Assembly: GCF_003324185.1 (NCBI RefSeq)
Contig: NZ_PXUP01000018.1
Location: 1 to 59,788, forward strand
Direction of reading: 5' to 3'
Origin: Faecalibacterium prausnitzii
Lineage (GTDB): Bacteria > Bacillota > Clostridia > Oscillospirales > Ruminococcaceae
DNA: 59,788 nucleotides
Numbering within the stretch: the first letter of the stretch is position 1; every line of letters begins with the position of its first letter. The notes beneath the pieces are model-generated. The model had not been told where the DNA came from. It did not search any database and saw only the letters and a program-made list of their open reading frames with translations. This document shows, piece after piece, positions 31,925-40,377 of the stretch. The translations under genes were made by a program, and so were the position numbers.

Positions 31925-34900
31925 ATGAAATTCGATAGAAGACTTACAGATGAAATCTACACTTCCGATACGGTAAGGCTGGGAAAAAATGCATTTCAGG
32001 CCATGCAGGAGACGATCTATCATAATGGCGGTGTCGGAACCATTACCGGGTACTATGATGCCGAATTGTCGATCCTGTCGGTCAGTGATCTGTTGCTGCA
32101 TAATCTGAACCACAGCTATGCATCCCTGATGGAACAGACAAAGGGTTCGCTGAAGAATCTTTTCTATAAGAAAGATGCCGCATTCCTCGACAATGCACGC
32201 TTTCGTCAGCTCCAAGGCGAAGGGGAAGGCCGGATCCTCACGGCAGATGGGGCTCCCGTCTATGTGCGTCTCTACAAAAAAGATGCAGTCGATACGGATG
32301 GAACACCGATCTGGATCATGTCAGTACAGATGAACTGGGCGTATGAGAACCTTGCGCTGGTTAATGAATCCATCCATTCTGCACTATGGTATTTTGAGTG
32401 TAATGAAAACGGTGAGATCGTTCATGTGAACTGGAGCCATGCGTTCCGGCAGATCCTTGGATATCATGACATTCTGGATTTTCCGAACAAACTGGATTCG
32501 TGGTCGAACCTTCTGCACCCGGAGGACTATGACCGGGTAATGCAGCTGCTTTTGGAAGCGATTGCGGACAAAACCAATGCTACGAAGTATAATGTTGAGT
32601 ACCGACTGAAAATGCAGGATGGCCAATACCACTGGTTCCGGGCATCGGCGGAGGTGATACGCCGTCTGGATGGCTCGGCCAATCGAATTGCCGGAATCAT
32701 CAGCAACATTGACGCGGAAAAAAGAAGCCGGATGCAGGCGCAGCGGGCAGCGGCATTTCACCGTGCATTTACCAGCGCAAACCTCTGCGAATACTATGTA
32801 AATCTGGAAAAGAACACCTTTGACACTTTCAAAGTGGAGCCCTCTTTGATGACGGCCTTTGAGCAGAACCACACATGGGATGGACTGGTCAGATTCCTTG
32901 TAGACAACTATGTGGTTGAAGAGGACAAAAAGTCTGTAACGGATTTCTATAATCGCGCCTACATCACGGAAAAATTAAAGGGACTTGAGACGGAACTGCG
33001 TCAGGAGTGCCGCATCGTTCTGAATGGGGAGGAACGATGGGTCAGCAACGTGGTCATGCGCGGTGAGATCGAAGATTCCGAATATGCGATGATTTTTCTG
33101 CGGGACATCACAGAGTCCAAAGCAGAGACGGCACGGCGGATGCAGATGGCCTCAGATAACGCATCGATGGATCTTTTGATCAAGAGTATGGTGCGTCTGC
33201 TGGACCGCTTTGTCGTCTGCGATCTGGAGAATGACCGGTATCGGTTCTATAATCTGCAAGGTGAAATGATATACGCGCCGACGGGAACCTACCATGATTT
33301 TGTGGAGCAGGTGGTTGCAAAGTATAAGACACTGGAACCGCCGGACGCATTGGCTGCTTTGATTTCGCCGGAAAATATCCGCAAGAATCTGCAGGGCGAG
33401 AACGACATCTACAAATTTGAATACTGCTCCATAGATGAGAACACCTATAAGATCGCTTCCTTCATTCCGCTGGAGTGGGATGGCACAAAGCTGGTCAAAG
33501 CACTGTTGGCATCTATGGATGTGTCACAGGAGAAAAAGGCCGAGATCGAATCCCATAAGGCACTGAAGGATGCGTACCGGGCGGCGGAAAACGCAAGCCG
33601 CGCCAAGACGGAATTTCTCTCCAATATGTCCCATGATATCCGTACACCGATGAATGCAATCGTTGGATTGACCGCCATTGCGGGTGCGAATATCGAGAGT
33701 CAGGACAGGGTGGTCGAGTGCCTTGGCAAGATCACAAAGTCGAGTCGTCATCTGTTGGGACTGATCAATGAAGTGCTGGATATGGCCAGAATCGAGAGCG
33801 GGCGAATGAGCCTTGCCGAGGAGGATTTCAGCCTGCCGGAGCTGGTCGATAACCTGCTCACCCTCACAAAACCGGCAATCGACGAGCACAAGCATCAGCT
33901 CGAAGTCCATGTTGAGCACATCGAGCACGAAGCTGTCTGCGGCGACAGCCTGCGCATCCAGCAGGTCTTTGTGAACCTGATGAGCAACGCCGTCAAGTAC
34001 ACCCCGGATGGCGGAAACATCACCCTTACGATCAAGGAAAAACCGAACGGCTTCTCGGAGCTTGGCTGCTACGAGTTTTCCATCGAGGACAACGGCATCG
34101 GTATGACGCCGGAATTCCAGAAGATCATGTTCGAGCCGTTCAGCCGGGCAGACGATCACCGGACGACCAAGGTGCAGGGCACCGGTCTTGGCATGGCCAT
34201 TGCAAGAAACATTGTCAACCTGATGAATGGTGACATTCAGGTCGAAAGCGCTCCCAACAAGGGAACGAAGATCACGGTCACGGTCTATCTGAAGCTTCAG
34301 GAGAACGAGAAGGAACAGGAAAAAGAACTGCTCGATCTGCCGGTACTGGTCGTGGACGATGACAAGACCTGCTGCGAAAGCACCGTTGCAACCCTTCAGG
34401 AAATCGGCATAGCGGGCGAATGGGTCCTGACCGGCAAGGAAGCCGTGGAACGCTGCGCGGCGCGGCACAAGACCGGCCGCGACTATTTTGCGGTGATTCT
34501 GGACTGGAAGATGCCGGAGATGGACGGCATCGCAACGGCCAGAAGGATTCGGGAATGCGTTGGGGAGGACGTCACGATCATCATCCTGACTTCCTTTGAT
34601 TTCAGCGAGATCGAAGAAGAAGCCAGAGCAGTGGGCGTGAATGCGTTTATGGCAAAACCGCTGTTCCGTTCTCGTCTGACGGCAACTCTGCGGCAGTTTA
34701 CATCCGGGAAGAAGGAGAAAAACGCCCGGAACTATCTGGAAGATTTTGCGAAGGAAAACTATGCGGGCAAGCGGATCCTTCTTGTGGAAGACAATGCGCT
34801 GAACCGTGAGATCGCAACCGAAATCATAGGCATGACGGGCGTGACCATCGACAGCGCCGAAAACGGAAAAATTGCAGTCGAAAAGGTGATGGAAGCACCG

Positions 34901-35137
34901 GAAAAGTGGTACGATCTCATTTTTATGGACATCCAGATGCCCATCATGAATGGTTACGAAGCCACTGCTGCGATTCGTGCGCTTGCCGGCAGCCGGGGCA
35001 AAGTGCCCATCATTGCCATGACGGCAAATGCCTTTGCCGAGGACGTGCAACTGGCAAAGAACACCGGCATGAACGAGCATATCGCAAAACCGCTTGATTT
35101 GAATAAGCTGAACGATGTGCTGAAACAGTGGCTGTGA
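31925..35137 (+). CDS. Soluble hybrid histidine kinase with PAS-like input
   Basis: The protein has 1070 residues from the ATG at 31925, chosen because CGAGG at 31914-31918 then has a six-base gap. No membrane helix is seen, so it is probably cytosolic. Several PAS-like segments fill about 20-530; the clearest (about 155-265) contains WSNLLHPEDYDRVMQL and YHWFRASAEVIRR. HisKA has MSHDIRTPMN (H570), the ATPase domain DNGIGM and GTGLGM, then two receivers with D860 (ILDWKMPEMDG) and D1002 (LIFMDIQMP). Architecture after the input mirrors the kinase at 24.5 kb, suggesting common ancestry with a replaced sensor. No output gene is linked. Confidence 0.92.
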   Translation: MKFDRRLTDEIYTSDTVRLGKNAFQAMQETIYHNGGVGTITGYYDAELSILSVSDLLLHNLNHSYASLMEQTKGSLKNLFYKKDAAFLDNARFRQLQGEGEGRILTADGAPVYVRLYKKDAVDTDGTPIWIMSVQMNWAYENLALVNESIHSALWYFECNENGEIVHVNWSHAFRQILGYHDILDFPNKLDSWSNLLHPEDYDRVMQLLLEAIADKTNATKYNVEYRLKMQDGQYHWFRASAEVIRRLDGSANRIAGIISNIDAEKRSRMQAQRAAAFHRAFTSANLCEYYVNLEKNTFDTFKVEPSLMTAFEQNHTWDGLVRFLVDNYVVEEDKKSVTDFYNRAYITEKLKGLETELRQECRIVLNGEERWVSNVVMRGEIEDSEYAMIFLRDITESKAETARRMQMASDNASMDLLIKSMVRLLDRFVVCDLENDRYRFYNLQGEMIYAPTGTYHDFVEQVVAKYKTLEPPDALAALISPENIRKNLQGENDIYKFEYCSIDENTYKIASFIPLEWDGTKLVKALLASMDVSQEKKAEIESHKALKDAYRAAENASRAKTEFLSNMSHDIRTPMNAIVGLTAIAGANIESQDRVVECLGKITKSSRHLLGLINEVLDMARIESGRMSLAEEDFSLPELVDNLLTLTKPAIDEHKHQLEVHVEHIEHEAVCGDSLRIQQVFVNLMSNAVKYTPDGGNITLTIKEKPNGFSELGCYEFSIEDNGIGMTPEFQKIMFEPFSRADDHRTTKVQGTGLGMAIARNIVNLMNGDIQVESAPNKGTKITVTVYLKLQENEKEQEKELLDLPVLVVDDDKTCCESTVATLQEIGIAGEWVLTGKEAVERCAARHKTGRDYFAVILDWKMPEMDGIATARRIRECVGEDVTIIILTSFDFSEIEEEARAVGVNAFMAKPLFRSRLTATLRQFTSGKKEKNARNYLEDFAKENYAGKRILLVEDNALNREIATEIIGMTGVTIDSAENGKIAVEKVMEAPEKWYDLIFMDIQMPIMNGYEATAAIRALAGSRGKVPIIAMTANAFAEDVQLAKNTGMNEHIAKPLDLNKLNDVLKQWL

Positions 35138-35203
35138 TCTGTGCATTGCCGTAAGGCGCGTGATACTGTTGACCGGGCAATCAAAAAGCATGAAATGAAG
35201 AAC

Positions 35204-35263
35204 GCCGAGGAATCCCTTCCCATATGGGAGGAACCCTCGGCGTTCTTTAGTTTATATAGCAGC
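35204..35263. repeat. Hairpin repeat, copy B
   Basis: GCCGAGGA, then CTTCCC-ATAT-GGGAGG, then the arm CCTCGGC, a short T-run and TTTATATAGCAGC. It matches copy A in outer arms and tail. It lies after the kinase gene, and the 64-residue minus-strand gene ends within it. Confidence 0.75.
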
Positions 35264-35441
35264 GGTCCTGTTTTATAAGCCAATCTTCACACAGCCGCTG
35301 GGCTTCATCCTTTGTGCAGCAGGTGCAGTTGAAAAGTTTGCCACGGATAGAGCAGTAAGTGTAGTGTACTCTCGGGACTCCATTGGCATCTCGAAAATCA
35401 ACGCAGCGTTCCTCACCGGGCAGCAGATAGATCGTATCCAC
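35247..35441 (-). CDS. Hypothetical protein, 64 residues
   Basis: GTG at 35441 follows AAAAGGAG at nine bases; the longer frame from TTG 35492 lacks an RBS. The protein has six cysteines, with NCTCC in the middle and a tryptophan/leucine helix (QRLCEDWLIKQ) near the end, so zinc binding is possible. It is not recognised. Its last codons overlap the tail of hairpin repeat B, which suggests that the repeat's tail is partly coding here or that the gene is spurious. Confidence 0.4.
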   Translation of the reverse strand: MDTIYLLPGEERCVDFRDANGVPRVHYTYCSIRGKLFNCTCCTKDEAQRLCEDWLIKQDRCYIN

Positions 35442-35715
35442 GTTCAGCAGCTCCTTTTCACTATGTTCGTGTGCAAACCGCACAACACGCAACGTCTGCT
35501 ATTGTACCATGAACCATCAAATTCTTCTATTGACCCTTGCGCCAAAAAGGTACAGGCTTTTTCGTAGGATGTGACGATTGACATCCTCAAAAGCATCCCG
35601 CAGGGAGGCGCAGCCTGCATTGAAAATGCAGATCAAAGGGGTTTGGGGCACTCCCCAACAAGCATTTTGCAACGCAAAAAGTGTTTTTGTATAGACGAAA
35701 ACATTGCTTGCTGGG
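35442..35715. other. Intergenic region of 274 bases
   Basis: No supported gene. It contains an inverted repeat, GGATGTGAC-N4-GACATCC (35567-35586), and a stretch of poor-complexity sequence (GGGGTTTGGGGCACTCCCC, a possible small hairpin near 35638-35656). Confidence 0.4.
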
Positions 35716-37260
35716 TCACTTTTCGTCCGGGGCGGAGTCCGGGGCGCTGCCGCTGCCGGAGTTCAGGATCGCCACGAACTGCTGCAGCTGCTTGAGGGAG
35801 CTTACACCCAGTTTTTCGTAGATGTTCTTGTTGTGGAAGCGCAGGGTGCTGTCCTTGATGTCCAGCTGCTGCGCGATCTCCCGGGTGCGCAGCCCGGCGG
35901 CGTAGCCGTCAAAGATGCGGCGTTCGGTCTTGGTCAGGGTGGGAATGCCCGCCACAAAGGTCTGGAAGGCATCGGGCACCGACTCGTTGCGGCACACGTC
36001 CGCCAGCCGGGATAGTTCAGTCTGCATCTGCTGGCGTTCCAGCTGCAGCTCGTCCATCCGCCGCCGGGACTCCCGCCGGTCCTCCTCGAACTGCCGGAAC
36101 GCCGGCGAGAGGATGCGCCGGTGGAAGTTCATGCAGCAGAACACCACGAAAAAGGCGATGAACAGGCCGATGAGCAGCATCTGCAGATTGCCGGAAAAGA
36201 CCAGTCTCCGGTAGTCTGCCATGGGGATGCACACTGCCAGTCGGTAGGACTGGCTCTCGCTCAGGAGGCACAGCTGGGAAATGCCCGCATAGGCGCTGTC
36301 GGGGCCGGTCAACTGGGTCAGCCCGCCGCCCATGCTGCGCAGCACCAGCGTGTTCCGGGGGGCATGGTAGTAGCCGCCGGTGGTGCCGCTGCTGAGGGCG
36401 GCATCGGCGGCAAGGCCGTCCCCCGCCGGGGCCAGCAGGCAGCTCAGCCGGTCAAAGCCGGTGGGCTGGGCAAAGTTCTGCTTGAAGTAGCTCTCGCTGA
36501 TCTCAAAGCCGCACAGCCCGTACATCGTGCCGTCCCGCCCCCGCAGGGGCAGCAAAAACAACTGCACCTCCTCTGAGGTGCCGGGCAGCTCGAACCGCTC
36601 GGTCAGCGTGTAAGACTGGTACAGCGGGACGCTGCCGGGGGTCATCCAGCGGTCGTAGTCCGGGAACTGGTCGGTCTGAAACTCCATGCGCCACTTGCGG
36701 TGGGGCATCACGCTATGGGCCTTGCCCACCTCCGCACTGCCCCGGTACAGCAGCAGGGGCACGGTGGGGGTGTCGGCACCGCTTTTCTGCACATACAGCC
36801 CGGCGCGGGAATGCTCTGCTCCCTCCATGCGGGTGTTGACGGTGGCATCCAGCAGCACAAAAGCGCCGGAACAGCCGGTCTGGCGCAGACGGCGGCACAG
36901 CGGCTCGATCATTTCCTCCTCCAGCGCGTTCAGCACCTCGGGGGAGTCGTTCAGCTGGGCAAAGGACATCTGCCGCAGAGCAAGCTCCTTGTCCACCTCT
37001 GCGCTCATGTCCTCGGACAGGTTCACGCCCATGACCGCCAGCTGGTCAAAATAGCGCTCCATATCGTTCTGGAACACCGAAAACTGGATCTGCAGACTGC
37101 GGCTGATGTCCTTTTTGGTGTTGTGCAGGCTGGCAAACAGGAACAGTGCCGCACCAAAGGTCAACACCAGCAGCACTACCAGCAGCAGGCAGGCCCACAG
37201 CAGCCGGCTGCTCATGGGGCTTTGGCGGATCTTTTCACGGTGCCGGTCAACAAAGTGCAT
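35716..37260 (-). CDS. Membrane-tethered LuxR-type regulator with extracellular sensor domain
   Basis: The protein has 514 residues. Helix 1 is at about 19-45, then an extracytoplasmic domain of about 310 residues with the length and pattern of a double-Cache-type sensor, helix 2 at about 358-378, a coiled coil (EEDRRESRRRMDELQLERQQ), and a C-terminal LuxR helix-turn-helix (TKTERRIFDGYAAGLRTREI, LDIKDSTLRFHNKNIYEKLG, about 437-490). Most LuxR regulators are soluble, so signal and DNA binding in one membrane protein is unusual. ATG 37260 has GGAGGG at six bases. It lies 32 bases after the solute-binding lipoprotein gene, probably its signalling partner. Confidence 0.85.
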   Translation of the reverse strand: MHFVDRHREKIRQSPMSSRLLWACLLLVVLLVLTFGAALFLFASLHNTKKDISRSLQIQFSVFQNDMERYFDQLAVMGVNLSEDMSAEVDKELALRQMSFAQLNDSPEVLNALEEEMIEPLCRRLRQTGCSGAFVLLDATVNTRMEGAEHSRAGLYVQKSGADTPTVPLLLYRGSAEVGKAHSVMPHRKWRMEFQTDQFPDYDRWMTPGSVPLYQSYTLTERFELPGTSEEVQLFLLPLRGRDGTMYGLCGFEISESYFKQNFAQPTGFDRLSCLLAPAGDGLAADAALSSGTTGGYYHAPRNTLVLRSMGGGLTQLTGPDSAYAGISQLCLLSESQSYRLAVCIPMADYRRLVFSGNLQMLLIGLFIAFFVVFCCMNFHRRILSPAFRQFEEDRRESRRRMDELQLERQQMQTELSRLADVCRNESVPDAFQTFVAGIPTLTKTERRIFDGYAAGLRTREIAQQLDIKDSTLRFHNKNIYEKLGVSSLKQLQQFVAILNSGSGSAPDSAPDEK

Positions 37261-37292
37261 CAAAGTCCCTCCTTTCCGGCTGAGCGGCAGGC

Positions 37293-38624
37293 TCAGGCAT
37301 TGTCACACAGCAGCTGCCATGTTTCCTCGGCAAGGGCTTCCAGCGTTTCGCCGTCCGCAAGGCGCTGGGGGTAGTCCTTCTGGCGCTGGCGCAGGCTGTC
37401 GTACAAGGTTTTGGCCTTGGCGTGGTACCCCACGATGCCCGGTTCGGACAGGGGGGTGTTCTGGATGCGCATTTCGTTGTAGACGTCGTACAGCCGCTGA
37501 TAGCTCTGCTGCTCAAAGGGATAGTCCGCAATGGCGTCAAAGGCGGCGCTGGACACCGGCATGTAGCCGGTATCGGCGGCAAATTCCAAATTGCGCTGCT
37601 GTTCGGTGAGCCAGCGCAGGAACACGGCGGCGGCTTCGGCCTTCTGGTCGGTGGTCTTGAAGGCGCACAGGCCCACACCGGCCTGCGGCATCAGGGGTGT
37701 GGCGGTGCCTGCGGCGTGGGGCAGGGGAGCCAGCAGCAGGTCGGTGGGCTCGGTGGTGTTGTCCGGGTAGGTGACGAAATCATTGTAATAAAGGATGGCC
37801 GCAGAGCTGCCAAGGCCCGCCAGCGTCTCGCCGGTCATCACCTGCGTGTTGGAGTACAGGTCTGACACCAGAATATCGCCCTGCACCAGCGCCCGGGCAA
37901 ACTCCATCCACGAAGCGCGGAAGGTCTCGTTGGTCAGATCGTACCAGCTGCCCTTGTACAACTCGCCGCTGCCCTGCTCCAGCGCGTTCAGCTCCACCAG
38001 ACGCAGGGGGTAATCCAGCGCGCAGAAGGGCTTGCCCTGCGACCACTGCCGGTAGGCACCCGCCATTTCAAAGAAGCCGTCCCATGTGGCAAGGGTGGAA
38101 AGCTGCGCCCCGGTGTCCGCCGCAAACCGGGCGTACTGGGAGCCGTTCAAAAAGATGAGCTGGGTGGATTTGGACACCGGGAACACCACCTGCTTCCCGT
38201 CAATGATGCCGTCCTGCACAAAGCCGGGCACATAGGCCGCCATGTCCTCGGCGGTGAACCAGTCGTTCCAGTCCACAAGGTTCTCAATGCCCAGAGCGCT
38301 GGCGTCCGCGGAATGAGCCGAGAACAGGTCCGGCAGGTCCAGCGCGCCGGGCTTGCCAGCCTTGGCGTCCTGCAGCTGGCCGCCAATGGCGGCACTGTTG
38401 GTCATGTTGGTCACGTTGAGCAGGATGCCCTTCTCTCTGCCCACCGTGTCGTTGAACTCGGTCAGCAGGCGGTTCATGGGCGAGTCCGCCTGTTCGCCGT
38501 ACACATGCCAGATGCTGAGCATGGTGGGGTCCTTGGGAGAAAGCAGGGTCTTGCTGCCGCCGCAGCCCGCAAGAGCCAGACCGGGGACAAGCGCCGCAAG
38601 CTTTAAAAATGTCCTTCGTTCCAT
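37293..38624 (-). CDS. Extracellular solute-binding lipoprotein (family 1)
   Basis: The protein has 443 residues. The signal MERRTFLKLAALVPGLALAGC has a twin-arginine motif and lipobox cysteine at 21. The body has SIWHVYGEQADSPMNRLLTEF, VVFPVSKSTQLIFLNGSQ and a helical C-terminal lobe typical of carbohydrate-type ABC binding proteins. No ABC permease or ATPase gene is in the window. Instead the membrane LuxR regulator follows directly, so the protein may present a ligand to that sensor. RBS AAAGGAG, nine bases. Confidence 0.88.
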   Translation of the reverse strand: MERRTFLKLAALVPGLALAGCGGSKTLLSPKDPTMLSIWHVYGEQADSPMNRLLTEFNDTVGREKGILLNVTNMTNSAAIGGQLQDAKAGKPGALDLPDLFSAHSADASALGIENLVDWNDWFTAEDMAAYVPGFVQDGIIDGKQVVFPVSKSTQLIFLNGSQYARFAADTGAQLSTLATWDGFFEMAGAYRQWSQGKPFCALDYPLRLVELNALEQGSGELYKGSWYDLTNETFRASWMEFARALVQGDILVSDLYSNTQVMTGETLAGLGSSAAILYYNDFVTYPDNTTEPTDLLLAPLPHAAGTATPLMPQAGVGLCAFKTTDQKAEAAAVFLRWLTEQQRNLEFAADTGYMPVSSAAFDAIADYPFEQQSYQRLYDVYNEMRIQNTPLSEPGIVGYHAKAKTLYDSLRQRQKDYPQRLADGETLEALAEETWQLLCDNA

Positions 38625-38715
38625 TTTTCATGACTCCTTTCCGCACATTGCAGCCAGAGGGGGAAACCGGCACAGGCAGGGCTGCAGCCGCCTGTTTTGG
38701 TGGGAAACCACCCCC

Positions 38716-38753
38716 AAATCCCCCCAATTTTGGGCTTTTTGGGGGGATTTTTT
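38716..38753 (+). terminator. Tandem terminator-like hairpin 1
   Basis: AAATCCCCCC pairs with GGGGGGATTT across 15 bases, then the T-run continues to 38753. Confidence 0.55.
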
Positions 38754-38788
38754 GAGGGGGAAGCCCCAAACCCCAAAAATTTTTTTGG

Positions 38789-38830
38789 AATTGCCCCCCA
38801 AAAACGGCTTTTCTGAGGGGGCAATTTTTT
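38789..38830 (+). terminator. Tandem terminator-like hairpin 2
   Basis: AATTGCCCCC pairs with GGGGGCAATT, followed by TTTT. Confidence 0.55.
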
Positions 38831-39012
38831 CCCGGGTATGATACAGTACAAACAGAAGAGGTCCCGCGCCGGTGCAGAAAGCCTGTCGCTGTGCACAAAA
38901 CGCGTCAACAGGCATCTGCGGATTCTATTCATAAGGATAGCATAAGATGGAGCGGACTGCAAGTGCAGAGAATACCAAAACCAGAGCCCCCTAAAAAGCA
39001 GGGGGACAAACA

Positions 39013-39127
39013 GAAAGGAGCACCCCCATGAAAGAGATGAACCGACGCGAATTCCTCACCCTCTCCGGCGCAGCCGTTGTGGCGCTCTCGCTGGCAGGCT
39101 GCGGCGGGCCCTCCGCACCTCCCGCAC
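39013..39127 (+). repeat. 115-bp lipoprotein signal cassette, copy 1
   Basis: It runs from the RBS to the proline-rich linker of the first Tat-like lipoprotein and differs from copy 2 (39718-39832) at about four positions, whereas the following sequences diverge. Confidence 0.85.
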
Positions 39128-39654
39128 CTCCCACACCTCCGGCCTCTGAGAGCAAAGAGATGGCCCTGTTCAGAGCCATCAACGAGGTCTGGTATGAAGT
39201 CAACAGAGAAGTAGTCCCCAATCCCAAACTTGATATCTGCAAGTCTGTGGTCTACTGTCAGGAGGCTGCCGACCTCGCAAAGTTTACAGCCAGCCCCTTT
39301 GAAACCTATGAACCTGAAGTAGACGAAGAGGATTACCGCAAATGGAACTTGCCTGATGATGTATTCCACGAGTACCAACTCCGTGAGTCTGAAATGATAC
39401 AGGAAATCAGGAAAAAATATGGAAACGGAAGCTATCGGGGGACTGCGGGAGTTTCTAACGGCACCCATGACGGTATGCAATTAAAGCAACTGTATCCTCG
39501 TAGTCCGAGCGAGGTCAGGGAGTTTGTGCGGTATCTGGCCGGGCATGGACTGGCGAGTCCGCATCCCGAGCAGTGGATGATCGGGCTCTACTGCCCCACC
39601 ATTAAGGGCAAGACCTATACGGTGGCGGTAATGGTAAACTTTGCACCGATCTGA
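39028..39654 (+). CDS. Tat-like lipoprotein, first of a divergent family
   Basis: The protein has 208 residues. MKEMNRREFLTLSGAAVVAL leads to LAGCGG (cysteine near 26), then a Pro/Ala linker. The body opens with MALFRAINEVWYEV and closes with MIGLYCPTIKGKTYTVAVMVNF. By eye this distantly recalls CAP/SCP-type folds (early helix, terminal strand pair), but no catalytic motif is visible, so the function is unknown. It is the first gene of the plus-strand island and shares its signal cassette with the next gene. RBS AAAGGAG. Confidence 0.75.
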   Translation: MKEMNRREFLTLSGAAVVALSLAGCGGPSAPPAPPTPPASESKEMALFRAINEVWYEVNREVVPNPKLDICKSVVYCQEAADLAKFTASPFETYEPEVDEEDYRKWNLPDDVFHEYQLRESEMIQEIRKKYGNGSYRGTAGVSNGTHDGMQLKQLYPRSPSEVREFVRYLAGHGLASPHPEQWMIGLYCPTIKGKTYTVAVMVNFAPI

Positions 39655-39717
39655 AGCGGGGCAGGGATGCACGGACTTCCCGCAAGTTGCGAACCGTAAT
39701 CTATAATATATTGTATC

Positions 39718-39832
39718 GAAAGGAGCACCCCCATGAAAAAGATGAACCGACGCGAATTCCTCACCCTTACCGGCGCAGCCGTTGTGGCGCTCTCGCTGGC
39801 AGGCTGCGGCGGGCCCTCCGCGCCTCCCGCAC
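39718..39832 (+). repeat. 115-bp lipoprotein signal cassette, copy 2
   Basis: Near-identical partner of 39013-39127, offset by 705 bases. Confidence 0.85.
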
Positions 39833-40302
39833 CCACTACGTCCAAAGAAGCCGAGTTGGTGGCAGCCATCAACAAGGTCTGGAAGGAAAAGTACGCTACA
39901 GGGGCGGTTGACCATGAGCAGCTGACCCTCAATCAGGATGCGGTGGGTGCCATAAGGTGCTACGGACGTGTTTTTGAAGAGGCCAACGAGACACCGCATA
40001 CGTTGAAAGACCCTGACCACAAGATCATTTTTGGGGAACTCAATGGACTTGAGGACAAGATACGGAACAAGTATGGCAAGGACAGTTTGGCAGGTATGGC
40101 CGGCATCTCCGAACCGTCTACCGAGAATGTGGTGGCTCTGGAGGATGCGTATTCTTGCGAGGATGCTGCCGTTCGGGCTTTTGTAGCAAAACTGCTGGAC
40201 AATTCTAATAGCGCCAAGGCAGAGTTCATCAGCATCTACTGCCCGGTGGTTCAGAGCAAGACCTACATGATCGCTACCGTGTTCTGGAATAAAACGGCAT
40301 AA
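39733..40302 (+). CDS. Tat-like lipoprotein, second of the family
   Basis: The protein has 189 residues. The signal is nearly identical to the previous gene (MKKMNRREFLTLTGAAVVAL). The body differs: LVAAINKVWKEKY near the start, and SIYCPVVQSKTYMIATVFWN at the end keeps the same terminal strand pattern as the first copy. A possible TATAAT lies just upstream, but the -35 is poor. Function unknown. Confidence 0.75.
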   Translation: MKKMNRREFLTLTGAAVVALSLAGCGGPSAPPAPTTSKEAELVAAINKVWKEKYATGAVDHEQLTLNQDAVGAIRCYGRVFEEANETPHTLKDPDHKIIFGELNGLEDKIRNKYGKDSLAGMAGISEPSTENVVALEDAYSCEDAAVRAFVAKLLDNSNSAKAEFISIYCPVVQSKTYMIATVFWNKTA

Positions 40303-40325
40303 GATAACAAGACATCCCCCTGTTT

Positions 40326-40358
40326 GCCCCGGGCGCACTCCCCCTGTGCCCGGGGCTT
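40326..40358 (+). terminator. Intra-island hairpin
   Basis: GCCCCGGGC-G-CAC pairs with GTGCCCGGGGC, then TTTAT. The T-run is short, so partial termination is more likely than a full stop. Confidence 0.45.
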
Positions 40359-40377
40359 TATAGAAAGGAGCACCCCC

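Larger units (their letters stand above)
38625..39027. other. Intergenic region with G/C-tract hairpins (403 bases)
   Basis: This divergent region separates the binding-protein gene from the lipoprotein island. It holds a GGTGG-GAAA-CCACC hairpin (38699-38712), two long hairpins with plus-strand T-runs (listed separately), a possible minus-strand TATCAT (38838-38843) and a CCCCCT/AGGGGG hairpin (38987-39005) just before the first lipoprotein. No coding sequence is supported. Confidence 0.65.

Noticed and set aside
35571-35795. Plus-strand frame in the intergenic region before the LuxR gene end
   Set aside because: It has no convincing RBS and its second half is antisense to the LuxR gene; the first part may be a dispersed intergenic sequence, which needs a genome search.
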